Assembly: GCA_030867875.1 (NCBI GenBank)
Contig: JAOWCC010000286.1
Span: forward strand, 2,604,001 to 2,668,000
Direction: 5' to 3'
Length of the DNA stretch: 64,000 nt
DNA from: Actinernus sp. WN-2022
Taxonomy: Eukaryota > Cnidaria > Anthozoa > Actiniaria > Actinernidae
Part shown: one piece after another, positions 45,295 through 55,382 of the stretch
Numbering within the stretch: the first letter of the stretch is position 1
Layout of the letters: each line of letters starts with the position of its first letter
Notes under the pieces: model-generated
The model's input: the letters and a program-made list of their open reading frames with translations, nothing else
Database searches by the model: none
What the model was told of the DNA's origin: nothing
Made by a program: the position numbers and the translations under genes

Positions 45295-48120
45295 CTAGCT
45301 GTAGCACTTTCCTCCACAAGCACAAAGGGCTCTACACTGTAGGTTGGCTTTGGAGCACTTGCACAACCCCCTGCAGGCTGTCTTGCAGGAGCAGCGGACC
45401 AGCTCGTAGCAGCTTTTCTGTGCTTGAGGCAATGTTGTCCACAGAGGTTTCCAATTAACATCATCTCTCTTCCAACCCCATTCGGCTGGACTCGGAAGCT
45501 CAGGCAGCGTTAAGTGGACCTGGCTCCAAACATGCCCACTTTGGTAAGATGCCCCGAGTAGGTGCTGTTTGAGGGCAGCAGATGTCGGAGGAATCCGATC
45601 CAATTTGCGCGAACGCTGACAAAACAACTGTTGTCGAGCCTTATCGACTGACGTCAGCTGGCTTCCGCGATCATATAACAGAACAACAAAACGCTCGATG
45701 TTTTTGATGCAGTCATCAGGAACGTCACTGGGTGCAGCGGCGATTTCTAAGAACGAAACCGTATCACAGCCTGTGAAGGCGTGGAATACTGGCAAAGCCA
45801 GGCTTTTCTGTGGACCAAGTGAACGGGCGATGTCATGAATTGGGTAATACTTGACGTGCTTTCCAGTACCAAACGCAAGCCAGACCTCATTCTCAGGGAT
45901 TCTCTGCATTAGTGACACAGCCAGAACAAACACATCTGTATCAATCGTCCTTATCATGATTCGCTGGTGCTGTTGGGCAGCGTCAAGGACATGCAAGAAG
46001 ATTCGAATATCGGCTTCTTCGTGACTGCATGGCTGTAGGCCCTCCAAAGTCTCTCTTGTTACATTACTCACTACTTGGGCACCTTGTGTGCTGTAAACTT
46101 CTTTGCCTGGGGTAGGAATGCTTACTACCTCCTCTGCAAGAAGTCTGAAAAGTCCTGTCTTGTTATCATCAACCCTCAGAAAACTCTTCCAATTAGGTGG
46201 AATCTTCACTGCTGGTGCAACACGCCGCCGCGCTCCAGAACCTCTCTTCTCCCTTGCACCTTTCTTCAAACTGTCCTCCTTGTAGGTGTCCCAAACGATG
46301 TCCAGTCTCACAGCTGATTGCAACTGAGCATTTTCGTAGGGAAGGAACACTGCTTGGACGTACTCTCGGAAAGTTCGTGCTGTTTTGGGATGCAGCATTT
46401 GCACTACCACAGCTCCGTCAAGCACTTTCACATCCACTTCTGGACTCTCAGTAGGGAGGTCGCTTGCACTCGTCAAACACCGGACCAGTTCAGCTTTGTT
46501 ACCTTGTCTTTGCTTGCCATGCTCTGATAATGATGGGGGCCACGGCTGATTCTCATGCCTGAAAAAGTCCTCGAGATGTCCGTCCCGAGTCTGGCACGCA
46601 ATATAAAGCCGTGAAAATAACGAGCAATCATCTGTCAATTCTGAAACTTGTGCATGCTTCGTGGAGGCGGCTCTAATTGGTACTCGGCTAAACAGGGGAA
46701 ATTTGTTTCGCTTGATGGGATCTGTAATAGACTTTGTTCTCCTGATTATCCTTTCTGTGACGAATGCCTTGTATTGATCTCGGCATTTAACAGTGGCATA
46801 ACTGGTCCTATCGACTGAGGGACGACCAGGTCATTGGTTTTAGTACAGCTGGCTGGACGTCCTTGTATGTATCAGGTAGTTCTTTCACAGACCTCTCATG
46901 GATTAGGTTCTCATCAATGACGTTCACACTTCGTTCGCTCCCAGGGTTGTCGATGGTTAGATGTTGCACCACAGATATTGCTGTGCCATGAAAGGAGTCC
47001 TTCGCAGTTGTTGCACTAGGATTATGGTCAATGTTATCTAATGCTCCGGTTGTAAAGACATTTTCGCGTAGTCTTGGAGGGCAAACCACCCCATCTTGCT
47101 CGAAACGGCTGCAAACACTGTTTGCGGCATCAGCAGAAATCGACATCACACAATCATACGAGATAGAGAGGCCCATCTAACACAAATCTTAGATAAGACT
47201 TTTGTTCCTCGTCTCTACGTGAATCTTCAAGCCGACATACAGGGGAAGAGGAGTTTCGCGGTCCCTGTTGTGTCGTATGAATGGCTTGGAATTCTCTTCA
47301 GTGGTATCAGTTCTTCGTTTCTTCACACAATCGAAGCTTATTATCTGAGAAATCGAAAGGCTCACATTGCTAGTTGAAACGCCATCAAATGAATCTACCT
47401 TGGAACATGGCCTGTCTAGGATCATGCTTACCAGTGCCTTTAAAGAAGGAGGGACACTGTTCGCCTGACAGTTGCTCGGAAACGAACCATCAAATAGCCT
47501 GTTGACATGGTTAAAAATATCTCCTAATTATGCATGCTGCTCTGGCAAGATGCTTTGCCTCAGAATCATTATCCACCTCACGAGCTTTATCTATAACCTC
47601 CCCCATAAATTGGTCAAAAGTAATTACGATATCTCGTCCTCGTTTATACGATATAAGGTCCGGCAGTTCTGCTTCCAGCTTTGCTCTCAGACGTGTTGTA
47701 TGGATTCGAGAGTCTTGATCGGCCCCTAAAGTCGTCTAATATTGCAGAATACAATTTGCTTAGCTCAGCTAAAGTAAAAAACAATGTCACCTTCACTACG
47801 ATTGAAGAAATCTTGAAAAGGTTGATAGTCGTGTGACAGTTCATATAATGGTTCATCAAGGGAGAGCTCCTCGTGGTAAGACAACTTGGTTGGAAGAAAT
47901 AGGAATTGGGAGGTTTGCACATTTGGCTGGACTGTTGTACGACCAGCGAGACTCTTCATTTCCATTGGAGTCTTTTTCCTCTTCTGAACTGTCCATGAAT
48001 TCTTGTCACCATGAGGGAGCGAAAATACGAGGATTGAGGGCAGACCGTACATTTTTTTACGTTGATAAAGCTGTATTTGGGCGAAGTTAATAAAGGCAGC
48101 ATTGTTATATGTAGGCGACA
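45295..48120 (-). pseudogene. Multicopy invertebrate family protein with CXC-like C-terminus, degenerate
   Basis: The intact last frame (46638-45295, 447 codons, open upstream to about 46815) has HLEDFFRHENQPWPPSLSEHG, SHEEADIRIFLHVLDAA, RTIDTDVFVLAV, AFTGCDTVS and a final Cys cluster (CSCKTACRGLCKC, CRALCACGGKC) like CXC domains. Upstream pieces in other frames read PPRLRENVFTTGALDNIDHN (47176-46808), RHNRDRETPLPLYVGLK (47425-47189) and, from 47700 down, LPDLISYKRGRDIVITFD and HLARAACIIRR. Their order agrees with a family of about 900 residues that is highly multicopy in cnidarians and molluscs. Junctions near 46810, 47180 and 47700 need frameshifts rather than obvious introns. The spaced acidic motifs hint at a nuclease fold (inference). 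Function unknown to me. Confidence 0.65.
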
Positions 48121-48700
48121 TTTATGAAGTGCAATTATTAATAAAACCTTACAATTAATGTTTTACATAATCTTAGTTATCAAATTCAAGGTTGAATCTA
48201 CTGCTACACACGCCACTATGCGATAAGTTGTAAATATTGTAACTGTTATCAGTAGGGAAATTAGAATGTACGTAAATAATAATGTACGTCTTTAAACTGT
48301 TTAAAACTGTTCAAGAAAATGTTTAGTCGGCAATCGAAGTTCAAAGTCATGCGTACAGTTTGCATGACGCAAACTTGCGACAGATCCATTCAGCTAGTCT
48401 TCCAAAACTGTACGCATCTGAAAGGGCAGATGTGGGGTTCTTGCCGGTTATCATCTCTGGTGCAATGTGAGGCTATCTATGGCTATGGTTATGTCCATTA
48501 CTGCCTGTGCCAATAGACAAACGATGTCAGACCAACAGTCATCCCTTATTACATGTGTTTTTATTGCTTCATTAAGGGTCAAAACTGTATCCTTTGTGCC
48601 ACAAAAATCCATTACGAGCAGTTTTGCTCCGTCCTTTTCACACACGCCATAAAAGTAGAGAAGTCCTTGATGCAGGGTGTATTCCGTGGCCTGTCCTAAT
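48121..48700. other. No supported gene
   Basis: Short opposing frames only. A diverged inverted repeat around GCGTACAGTTTGCATGACG (48350-48415) is the only structure noticed. Confidence 0.4.
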
Positions 48701-48705
48701 TACCG

Positions 48706-48930
48706 CTGGCATGTAGACGGCAACCGCAAGCTGATCAATTGGCGTATCATTGTGCATGGAGCTATAGATGGGTTCAGCAGAGTAGTATCCTTTCTGAAAG
48801 CATCAGACAACAACAGGTCGCACACTGCTGTACCATTTTGATTCTGCCACCAGTGTGTATGATGTGTCACTTTGGTTAAGGACAGATCATGGAGGGGAGA
48901 ACCTCAAAATGTGGTAGCGTACAGTCCCTG
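48706..48930 (+). pseudogene. Integrase-core fragment A
   Basis: Reads WHVDGNRKLINWRIIVHGAI, DGFSRVVSFLKASDNNR and, after two stops and a frameshift, RTDHGGENLKMW. The WH-D-G-x-x-K start, IDG-SR and T/SD-G-EN triad correspond to an rve-type integrase core of the large animal family often called integrase core domain (rva_4-like). Both visible acidic positions are present. The copy is broken and lacks flanking domains. Confidence 0.65.
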
Positions 48931-48944
48931 ACAAAAGATTTTCA

Positions 48945-49345
48945 CACCGTACGAACCACATACGTTAGCATGTGCCACATGTGTTTACTGCATACAGTAA
49001 AATGTTTTCCACCACTTACGGGAAAAGCCATCCGGTGAATCACCGTACGGTAAACTACATGCGGTGCCCAGACTACATACGGCAAAAGCCATGTGGTGGC
49101 TCGACTACATAGGGTAAAAGCCATGTGGTGGCTCGACTACATAGGGTAAAAGCCATGTGGTGGCTCGACTACATACAGTAAAAGCCATGTGGTGGCTCAA
49201 CTACATTCGGCAAAAGCCATGTGGTGGCTTGACTACATACGGTAAAAGCCATGTAATAGATGGACTACATACGTTAAAAGCCATACAGTGCCTCAATTAT
49301 ACTGTACGGCAAAATGCATTCGGCACTTCAACTACATGTCGTATA
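48945..49345 (+). repeat. Minisatellite, 32-bp unit, about 9-10 copies
   Basis: Units follow the pattern GACTACATAGGGTAAAAGCC plus ATGTGGTGGCTC. They are nearly identical from 49075 to 49235 and decay at both edges. It is non-coding. Confidence 0.9.
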
Positions 49346-49628
49346 GTGAAAATTAATGCTTCAAATACTTTATATAACACATTATTTTGGTCTCGCCTAC
49401 AGTGAATACCATTTGGTCTCTCTATCACCTATTAGTTCCGTATCGTAATCTGAGCATTTGCCACTATTTGTTCGAGTTAGCGGTTAATAAAACCTCAAGT
49501 TCAATTCACGCAAATTAAGTGTCATTTGAACACTCAGTGTCAACTTCAAATCAACTTTTGCAGTATTATTTATCATTTAATCTGTTCTTTTGACGGCCTG
49601 TCGAAAGACACTCGTCAATAAAACTAAC

Positions 49629-49745
49629 ATTTTAGAACGTTTTATTTTCGCTTCAGTCAGAACTCAAACGGCGGGTCGAAACGCCGTCACATTTTAGAAT
49701 GTTTTATTTCGCTTCATTCAGAACTCAAACAGGGGGTCGAAACGC
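49629..49745 (+). repeat. Tandem pair of about 58-60-bp units
   Basis: ACATTTTAGAACGTTTTATT ... AGAACTCAAACGGCGGGTCG is repeated immediately with a few changes (starting near 49689). Confidence 0.75.
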
Positions 49746-50226
49746 ACTCTTCATGTATCACGAAATGTCGCACATTCCTCCTGCGAACTGACTGAAATGG
49801 CGGATGTTTTGGTGGTTTATGGTGGCCGAGGACTGCCACTAAGATTTTAAGCTTTTTTCTGTAAAAAAAAACTAAAGTGCAATAAAAACGGATCGAATAA
49901 AGAATTTGGATTGCAAGTGAAATACAATTTTTATCGCAAAGATAAATCAAAGTTAAAACAAAGTTACAACAAAGTTAAAACAAAGTTCAAACAAAAGTAA
50001 TATTTAAATTTACTGTAAAATCAAAATTATCACAAAACAGATTTGAAAGGTAAAATAAAGCGAAAGTGATTTTCGCCTTAGCCGAGCGCTGCCACTACCA
50101 TCATGCATTTCGATAGATCAATTCTCCCGACATGCTACGCGTGCCCATGTTGGAAGTCACACTCGTTTGCTTGCCAATACAACTGAATATACTGAATTAC
50201 CTCAAAGATCTAGTTGTTTGCAATAC

Positions 50227-50968
50227 ATGGCGGACCACAGACGGGCATTGTGGACCGATGATGACGAGCTCAAAAAAGCCATGGCTAAATATGTCCAACA
50301 AGGCTTGCAAAGAAGCGAGGCAATGGACTTCTTGGAAAGGGACTTTCCACAGTACCCGTGGAGTCTTCGTTCACTCGATAGACGACTTCGTCATTTTGAA
50401 ATTTATTATCATGATGAAAGTGTTGGAGTTGACGATATGATGGAGGCAGTACAAAATGAACTGAAAGGTCCGGGTAAACTTTTAGGATACCGAGCAATGC
50501 ACAAGAAGGTAAGACAGGAGTATGGCCTAAACGTGACGGACGAGGGACCAGGTTTATGACGTTGTAACGAACCTGATCCTGAAGGGCTTGAAACGTGTGG
50601 TGGTGTACATGTAGGTGGCAAGAAGAAAAGAAAGAAGGGAAATTTCACTACAAGGGGTTCCAACTGGGTCCACTCCTTGGACGGTCACGATAAGTTGATG
50701 GGTTACCAAAATTCCACTTTCCCACACAGCAAGTAGGAAATTGCTTTGGTTACGGGTTTGGGTTTCGAATTCTGACCCCAAATTGATTGGAAGATTGTAC
50801 CTAGAACATCTGTTTGAAACAAGGGTTATATCTGCGATTTTGAGAGTAGATAAAGGAACTGAAACAGGAATCATGGCTACCATGCATGCGTTTCTACGCA
50901 GACATCATGGCGACATGGATGCAAATGAGACTGTGATCTATGGTCCGTCAACATCGAACCAGGTGAGC
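50227..50968 (+). pseudogene. Integrase-core (rva_4-like) gene B, frameshifted
   Basis: From ATG 50227 the first 110 codons are intact (DELKKAMAKYVQQGLQRSEA, FPQYPWSLRSLDRRLRHF, GPGKLLGYRAMHKKVRQEYG). The frame then breaks near 50540-50575, where DQVYDVVTN and DPEGLETCGGV lie in different frames. It recovers as GNFTTRGSNWVHSLDGHDKL, loses a short block near 50725, and continues as TASRKLLWLRVWVSNSDPKL, FETRVISAILRVDKGTETG, HAFLRRHHGDMD and VIYGPSTSNQ, with a donor (GTGAGC) at 50969. DGHDK and DKGTE supply the expected acidic residues of an RNase-H-type integrase core. Several indels make it a pseudogene. Confidence 0.7.
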
Positions 50969-50997
50969 TATAGTTTTTGATCGTTTGCACGTTACGG

Positions 50998-51066
50998 CCA
51001 TGTTGGAGGAAAGGAATATATACTTTTAATAATAATAGGATTTTGTTATATCCTCCAACATGGCTG
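50998..51066. repeat. Small inverted repeat
   Basis: GGCCATGTTGGAGGA and its near-perfect reverse complement TCCTCCAACATGGC enclose about 40 bp of AT-rich text. This may be a miniature element or a hairpin. Confidence 0.55.
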
Positions 51067-51069
51067 CTA

Positions 51070-52370
51070 TTCCCTTTTGGTATGTTCTTTATTTAAAATA
51101 CTCTGAATAAAATTAGGTTAAAAAAGCATAACCCCAAGATCTCAGGATGTTATGGGCTATTTCTGTTTAGCCTTGAAATTAGGATATGTACCGTATGTTA
51201 CTAGACTATTTTTAACCCTTTACGACCTGATGGCCGATATATCGGCCAATATGAAGCATGTAACTGGCAAAAATTATTGCATCAAATCTGGACACGCTAT
51301 AAATACGATGTTGTGATTTTATTTCAAGGGAAGAATTACTTAAAAGCCAGAGCTATAAACAGCGATCGGTTGACTCCCCACTTTGGAGAAAAAGTTGTTT
51401 GTTTTGGAGATCTTGCCTTGTTTCTTTGAATTTCACGAATTTTGAGGAGCTGAAAATCGGCTCTAAACACCCTTCCCATTCGCAATTGAAATCTAAAGCA
51501 AACACAAAGTCAGCATTCAGTTGTTACAGTACCTTCTTTAATCTCTCCAACCACCAGGTTTTTTTGGCACAAAACACACGAAGCGACTGTGAAGCACGCA
51601 ATTCTTAACGCTGCATTTCTCTCCACCGTGTTTTCCTGCACCCACCTCCAATTGCATGCTGGGTAATGGACAAAAATCGACAAGCGGTCCCCCCCCTGGG
51701 ACTCCTGTAGGATTTGTTTATAAGTCTTTTACCCCTACAACCAAGAGCGGTGATTTGGACTCAAGCCGTTGCTTTAAAGTGACAAAAACACATCCTAATA
51801 GGTTGAGCAGGGGGAAAAGACAACCAACTGCAGAATTTCAAGGGTTTCAGTGAAGAATTATTTCATGTGTCCCAAAGCAGAAACACAACAGAAAAACCCT
51901 GTAAAAACCCTGTGAAACCCCTCACAAGGCCTACTAAAAGCAAACCAAGTACTTTCCAGCCGTCATCGGACTTAATGATGTCCTCTAGCTCTCTTACAGT
52001 GAACGCATTCTCAAACATTTTGTCATATTCTCAAACTTGCTATTTATGCAAAATCCGCACATTTCGGGTACTGTTTTAGGGGAGTTGAGATTTATTTATG
52101 GCAATATCGACCTAAATTGAAATATTATTCATAATCAGAGGAACATCTACATCTTTTTCTCTGTAAAATGTCAATTTCAGACTTTTCGAATGAATGGCAA
52201 GACTGCAGAGCTCCTCTAAAACCTCTAAAGGAAAGATAAAACATCTGTTGATTTACAGAAGGTTACTTTTGTGCAAAATCTAAATATTCCACAGGAGATA
52301 AAAGTTAACAAAATAGCTGATATTACCAGTGACATTAAAGGAGTAGCAAATTTGTTAATTGTTGAATGTT
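51070..52370. other. No supported gene
   Basis: AT-rich text with only short frames. GATGGCCGATATATCGGCCA near 51230 is a small palindrome. Nothing else stands out. Confidence 0.5.
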
Positions 52371-52377
52371 AATCCAA

Positions 52378-52695
52378 CTTTGCTTCTCTGAAGTTCAGAG
52401 CACCAACTTGCCTGCTCTGATGTTCAGAGCATCCAACTTGCAAATTGCCTGCTCTGAAGTTCAGAATATTCAACTTACCTGCTCTGAATTTCAGAGTATC
52501 CAACTTTCCTGCTCTGAAGTTCAGAGTATCCAACTTGCCTTCTCTGAAGTTCAGAGCACTCATCTTGCAAATTGCCTGCTCTGAAGTTCAGAGCACCCAA
52601 ATGGCAAATTAGTTGCTCTGAAGTTCAGAGTATTCAACTTACCTGCTCTGAAGATCAGAGCACCCAACTTGCCTGCTCTGAAGTTCAGATGACCC
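52378..52695 (+). repeat. Palindrome-bearing 30-bp minisatellite, about 10 copies
   Basis: Units of mostly 30 bp contain GCTCTGAAGTTCAGAGC, itself an interrupted palindrome, plus a CCAACTTGCCT spacer; some units carry an extra AACTTGCAAATTGCC insertion. Because the unit is a multiple of three, frames are open on both strands and look protein-like (SEVQSIQLSC repeats), but I treat them as by-products. Confidence 0.85.
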
Positions 52696-53390
52696 AATTG
52701 AAGGGGTTCAAAAAGAGAGTACACTGTAACTTTGAACAAATTCATCTATAATCCCTCTGGTTTTGTTGGTTATTTCTTGTATTGACTGATGGAGAATTAT
52801 TCAATTAACCTGCCAGTCAGTGTCCCTTCTTTCAAGTTGGTCCAAAGAACTACGCATAGAAGAATGGGGAAAATATTAAATGACTGGAATTCAGGATCAG
52901 GCTAGGATTTGGTCAGTTACTTGTGGTATTGTACATGGGCTCCTTCAATGTTCCTTGGATCATATAAGCTACTTCTAATAGGTAGCTACAGTACTATACT
53001 TCTCCTGTACTTTAATGTGTATATTGCTCAAACTAAAAAAAAATTATGCTTTCGTTCTTTAATGCATAGTTATATGGTAATTATTAACATCTACATGTAT
53101 ATTAATTTGTTGCATTGCATATAAAACATTAAAATAATTAATATTATTAATGAGATGAAGTTTTGCAAACATTTTTTCTATGCACAACTACATAAAGTAC
53201 AATAATTTAAACTAATTTATGTGTATGGTTCGAACTGCATTACATTCCTCATGGTATTTGAAAGAACAATGAGATAATACATCGTACACTCATGTATTCA
53301 ATAATGGCAATTGCACTTTCATTAATAGTTCAACTCATACATTCATTGTACATGTAATAAGCTCTGCTATCTTTAGTTACTGTTGCTATG

Positions 53391-53880
53391 TCCCAAAAGC
53401 TGTTGGTCTCCTTCGCAGCTGTTCTTAGGTTCGTCACACAAACACTAGCCCCAGTCATGGCTGCTTACACCAACCAGTCAGACATTCCGTTCCAACCACA
53501 TGGCCAACAATTCAGTTATAAGGACCAAGAACCACTCGTTCTGACAGGGAAATTAGGATATCAAATATAGAGGCTAAATTTGAAAATTTTGTTATGAAAT
53601 CTGTTCAAATACCTTTATATGATACTTATTGTTCAAAGTTTTTCTCAAGAAAGCAAGTAGAGTTTAGAAGAACTTATTTGTTTTGACGCTGTACCAATGA
53701 GCCTGACAATGCTGATACAAATGACACGTTGCGAATTAATAAATAAATATCATGTTACACTATGTTGTAATGGTCTTGATTGGCTTACACAAACAATAAT
53801 TTAAGCAGCCATTAGTGGGGCTAGCATTTGTTTGCTGACTCTAAGAATGGCTGTGAAGGAGACCAATAAGCTGCAGCCTG
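53391..53880. repeat. 490-bp inverted-repeat element
   Basis: Arms of about 85 bp (53391-53478 and 53790-53880) share TTGGTCTCCTTC-CAGC, GTTCTTAG-TT/GT and ACTAGCCCCA-T-ATGGCTGCTTA. They are imperfect, so the element is old. The centre is non-coding. Confidence 0.7.
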
Positions 53881-54869
53881 TATAATTTAAGGATTTCCTA
53901 ACGTTTGCTGATGTTCTTACTTTAGATTACCTTGTGAGGCAATATAGCAGCTGTACATTTATTTTCATGAAACATTTCTACGTTCTGATACATGTAGGTC
54001 TGTACCGTTGTTTTAATTGCCGTTGTTGAACTATGAATTGATTATAATTATATTGTTCCCCTTCAAATGACGAATTCGCTGCACTTTGGAAAGTTTGAGT
54101 CCTATATAGCACAAACTGTGGCAAATTTATTGCTGTTTAAAAATTGGAAGCATGGTATGGCCTTCTGGCAGGCAAAACTGAAAAGCCTCAATGAAGTGCT
54201 CATTAACCATATCAACATTAGTTTCAATATGAAGTGGTTATTCTCTTCAAACAGAACATTTCCTTGATCCATTCTGAATTTATCGGATAAAGTTTTGCAA
54301 GTTTCAAATTTAAACGTTTGTCAAGTTGTCCCAAGCTATCTCTTTGTAAATTAATTGAGAGCCCTTGTGTTTGAGCTTCCCTAACAAGAAATGTAGAGTA
54401 ATCAAAAATGTTTTTTTCGAAGTACAGTTTTGTAGTCATTTATAAACTTCATGTCCATGTAATATTGTCGCTAAAGATCCATGCCTGCGGCTTGGAGCTT
54501 TATATGCCAATATAACATGGCCACTCAGTTCATAAATACCACTTAAATTAAATTGAAACAAGCACTCTGGAGTTAAGTTGAGCATCCTTGTCATTCTTCT
54601 GATGAAACCAAATTGCTGTTCTTCCTTTCCTCAAGCAACTTATGAAGCAGTTTCCTGAAAACATATAAGGTTACCAGTATGTAAATCGGCAATTATCATC
54701 AATTTTCGTTTATACCAAATATTATAATTAACCCCCTGACCACATCGAGTAAGAGTAAGTATGGTACTGGGTTGAACTACATGTATGTCATCTAACCCTG
54801 TGCCCTCTGTTGATTTATAACGTACCCCTCTTGCTTCCTTATACCACCATAAATATATATATATGTGCA

Positions 54870-55075
54870 TGACCTTGAATATTGTAGTCAAGAACATACC
54901 GGTAATTACCTTGTGTGTTTCTTCTCAAAAACAACAATTTTCCCCAGTGGAAGCCAGGGTCATTCAGTTAACTTGGGGCTCAATCAAGCATAATAAACAA
55001 AAGATTTTTGAAAGCAACTCAACTGAACTTATCACAGATTAGTTCACTTTCTCAGAGGTCATAGTATTACAAACT
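54870..55075 (+). repeat. Dispersed repeat related to 9788-10010
   Basis: Shares GACCTTTGAATATT/GACCTTGAATATT, CTCAAAAACAACA, GCTCAATCAAGCATAATAA, AAAGCAACTCAACT and CATAGTATTACAA in the same order. Non-coding. Confidence 0.75.
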
Positions 55076-55090
55076 AATGTATAAAAGTTT

Positions 55091-55172
55091 AATAATAAAC
55101 ACTATCAAATTGATGTCACAACCTAAAATACTTGGCGCAATTAAATAACATTGGTATCTAAAGTTTAAAGCA
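55091..55172 (+). repeat. Dispersed 80-bp repeat, copy 1
   Basis: About 90% identical by eye to 58893-58975 (AACACTATCAAATTGATGTC, ACAACCTAAAATACTTGGC, ATTGGTATCT). Confidence 0.8.
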
Positions 55173-55382
55173 CATTTTTTTTTGTTGGTGGATGCATTAT
55201 TGTACATGTATAACCAGACTTTATGACAAGGTTGTGAAGAGCAAGCTAACTGTGATGCTCATACATAAAAAGCAAGATGCAACTTCCTGTTGAAAATAAA
55301 TATTGATGTTCATTTATTTCTTTTACAGTTATCAGTCTCCACAAAATTACATCCCTAAAGAAATTTATAACTTCTTTATTAC

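Noticed and set aside
48945..49345. CRISPR-like regular array
   Set aside because: Units are contiguous with no unique spacers, and the genome is eukaryotic; a minisatellite explains it.
52378..52695. Repeat protein encoded by the 30-bp array
   Set aside because: Frames are open on both strands simply because the unit is a multiple of three without stops.
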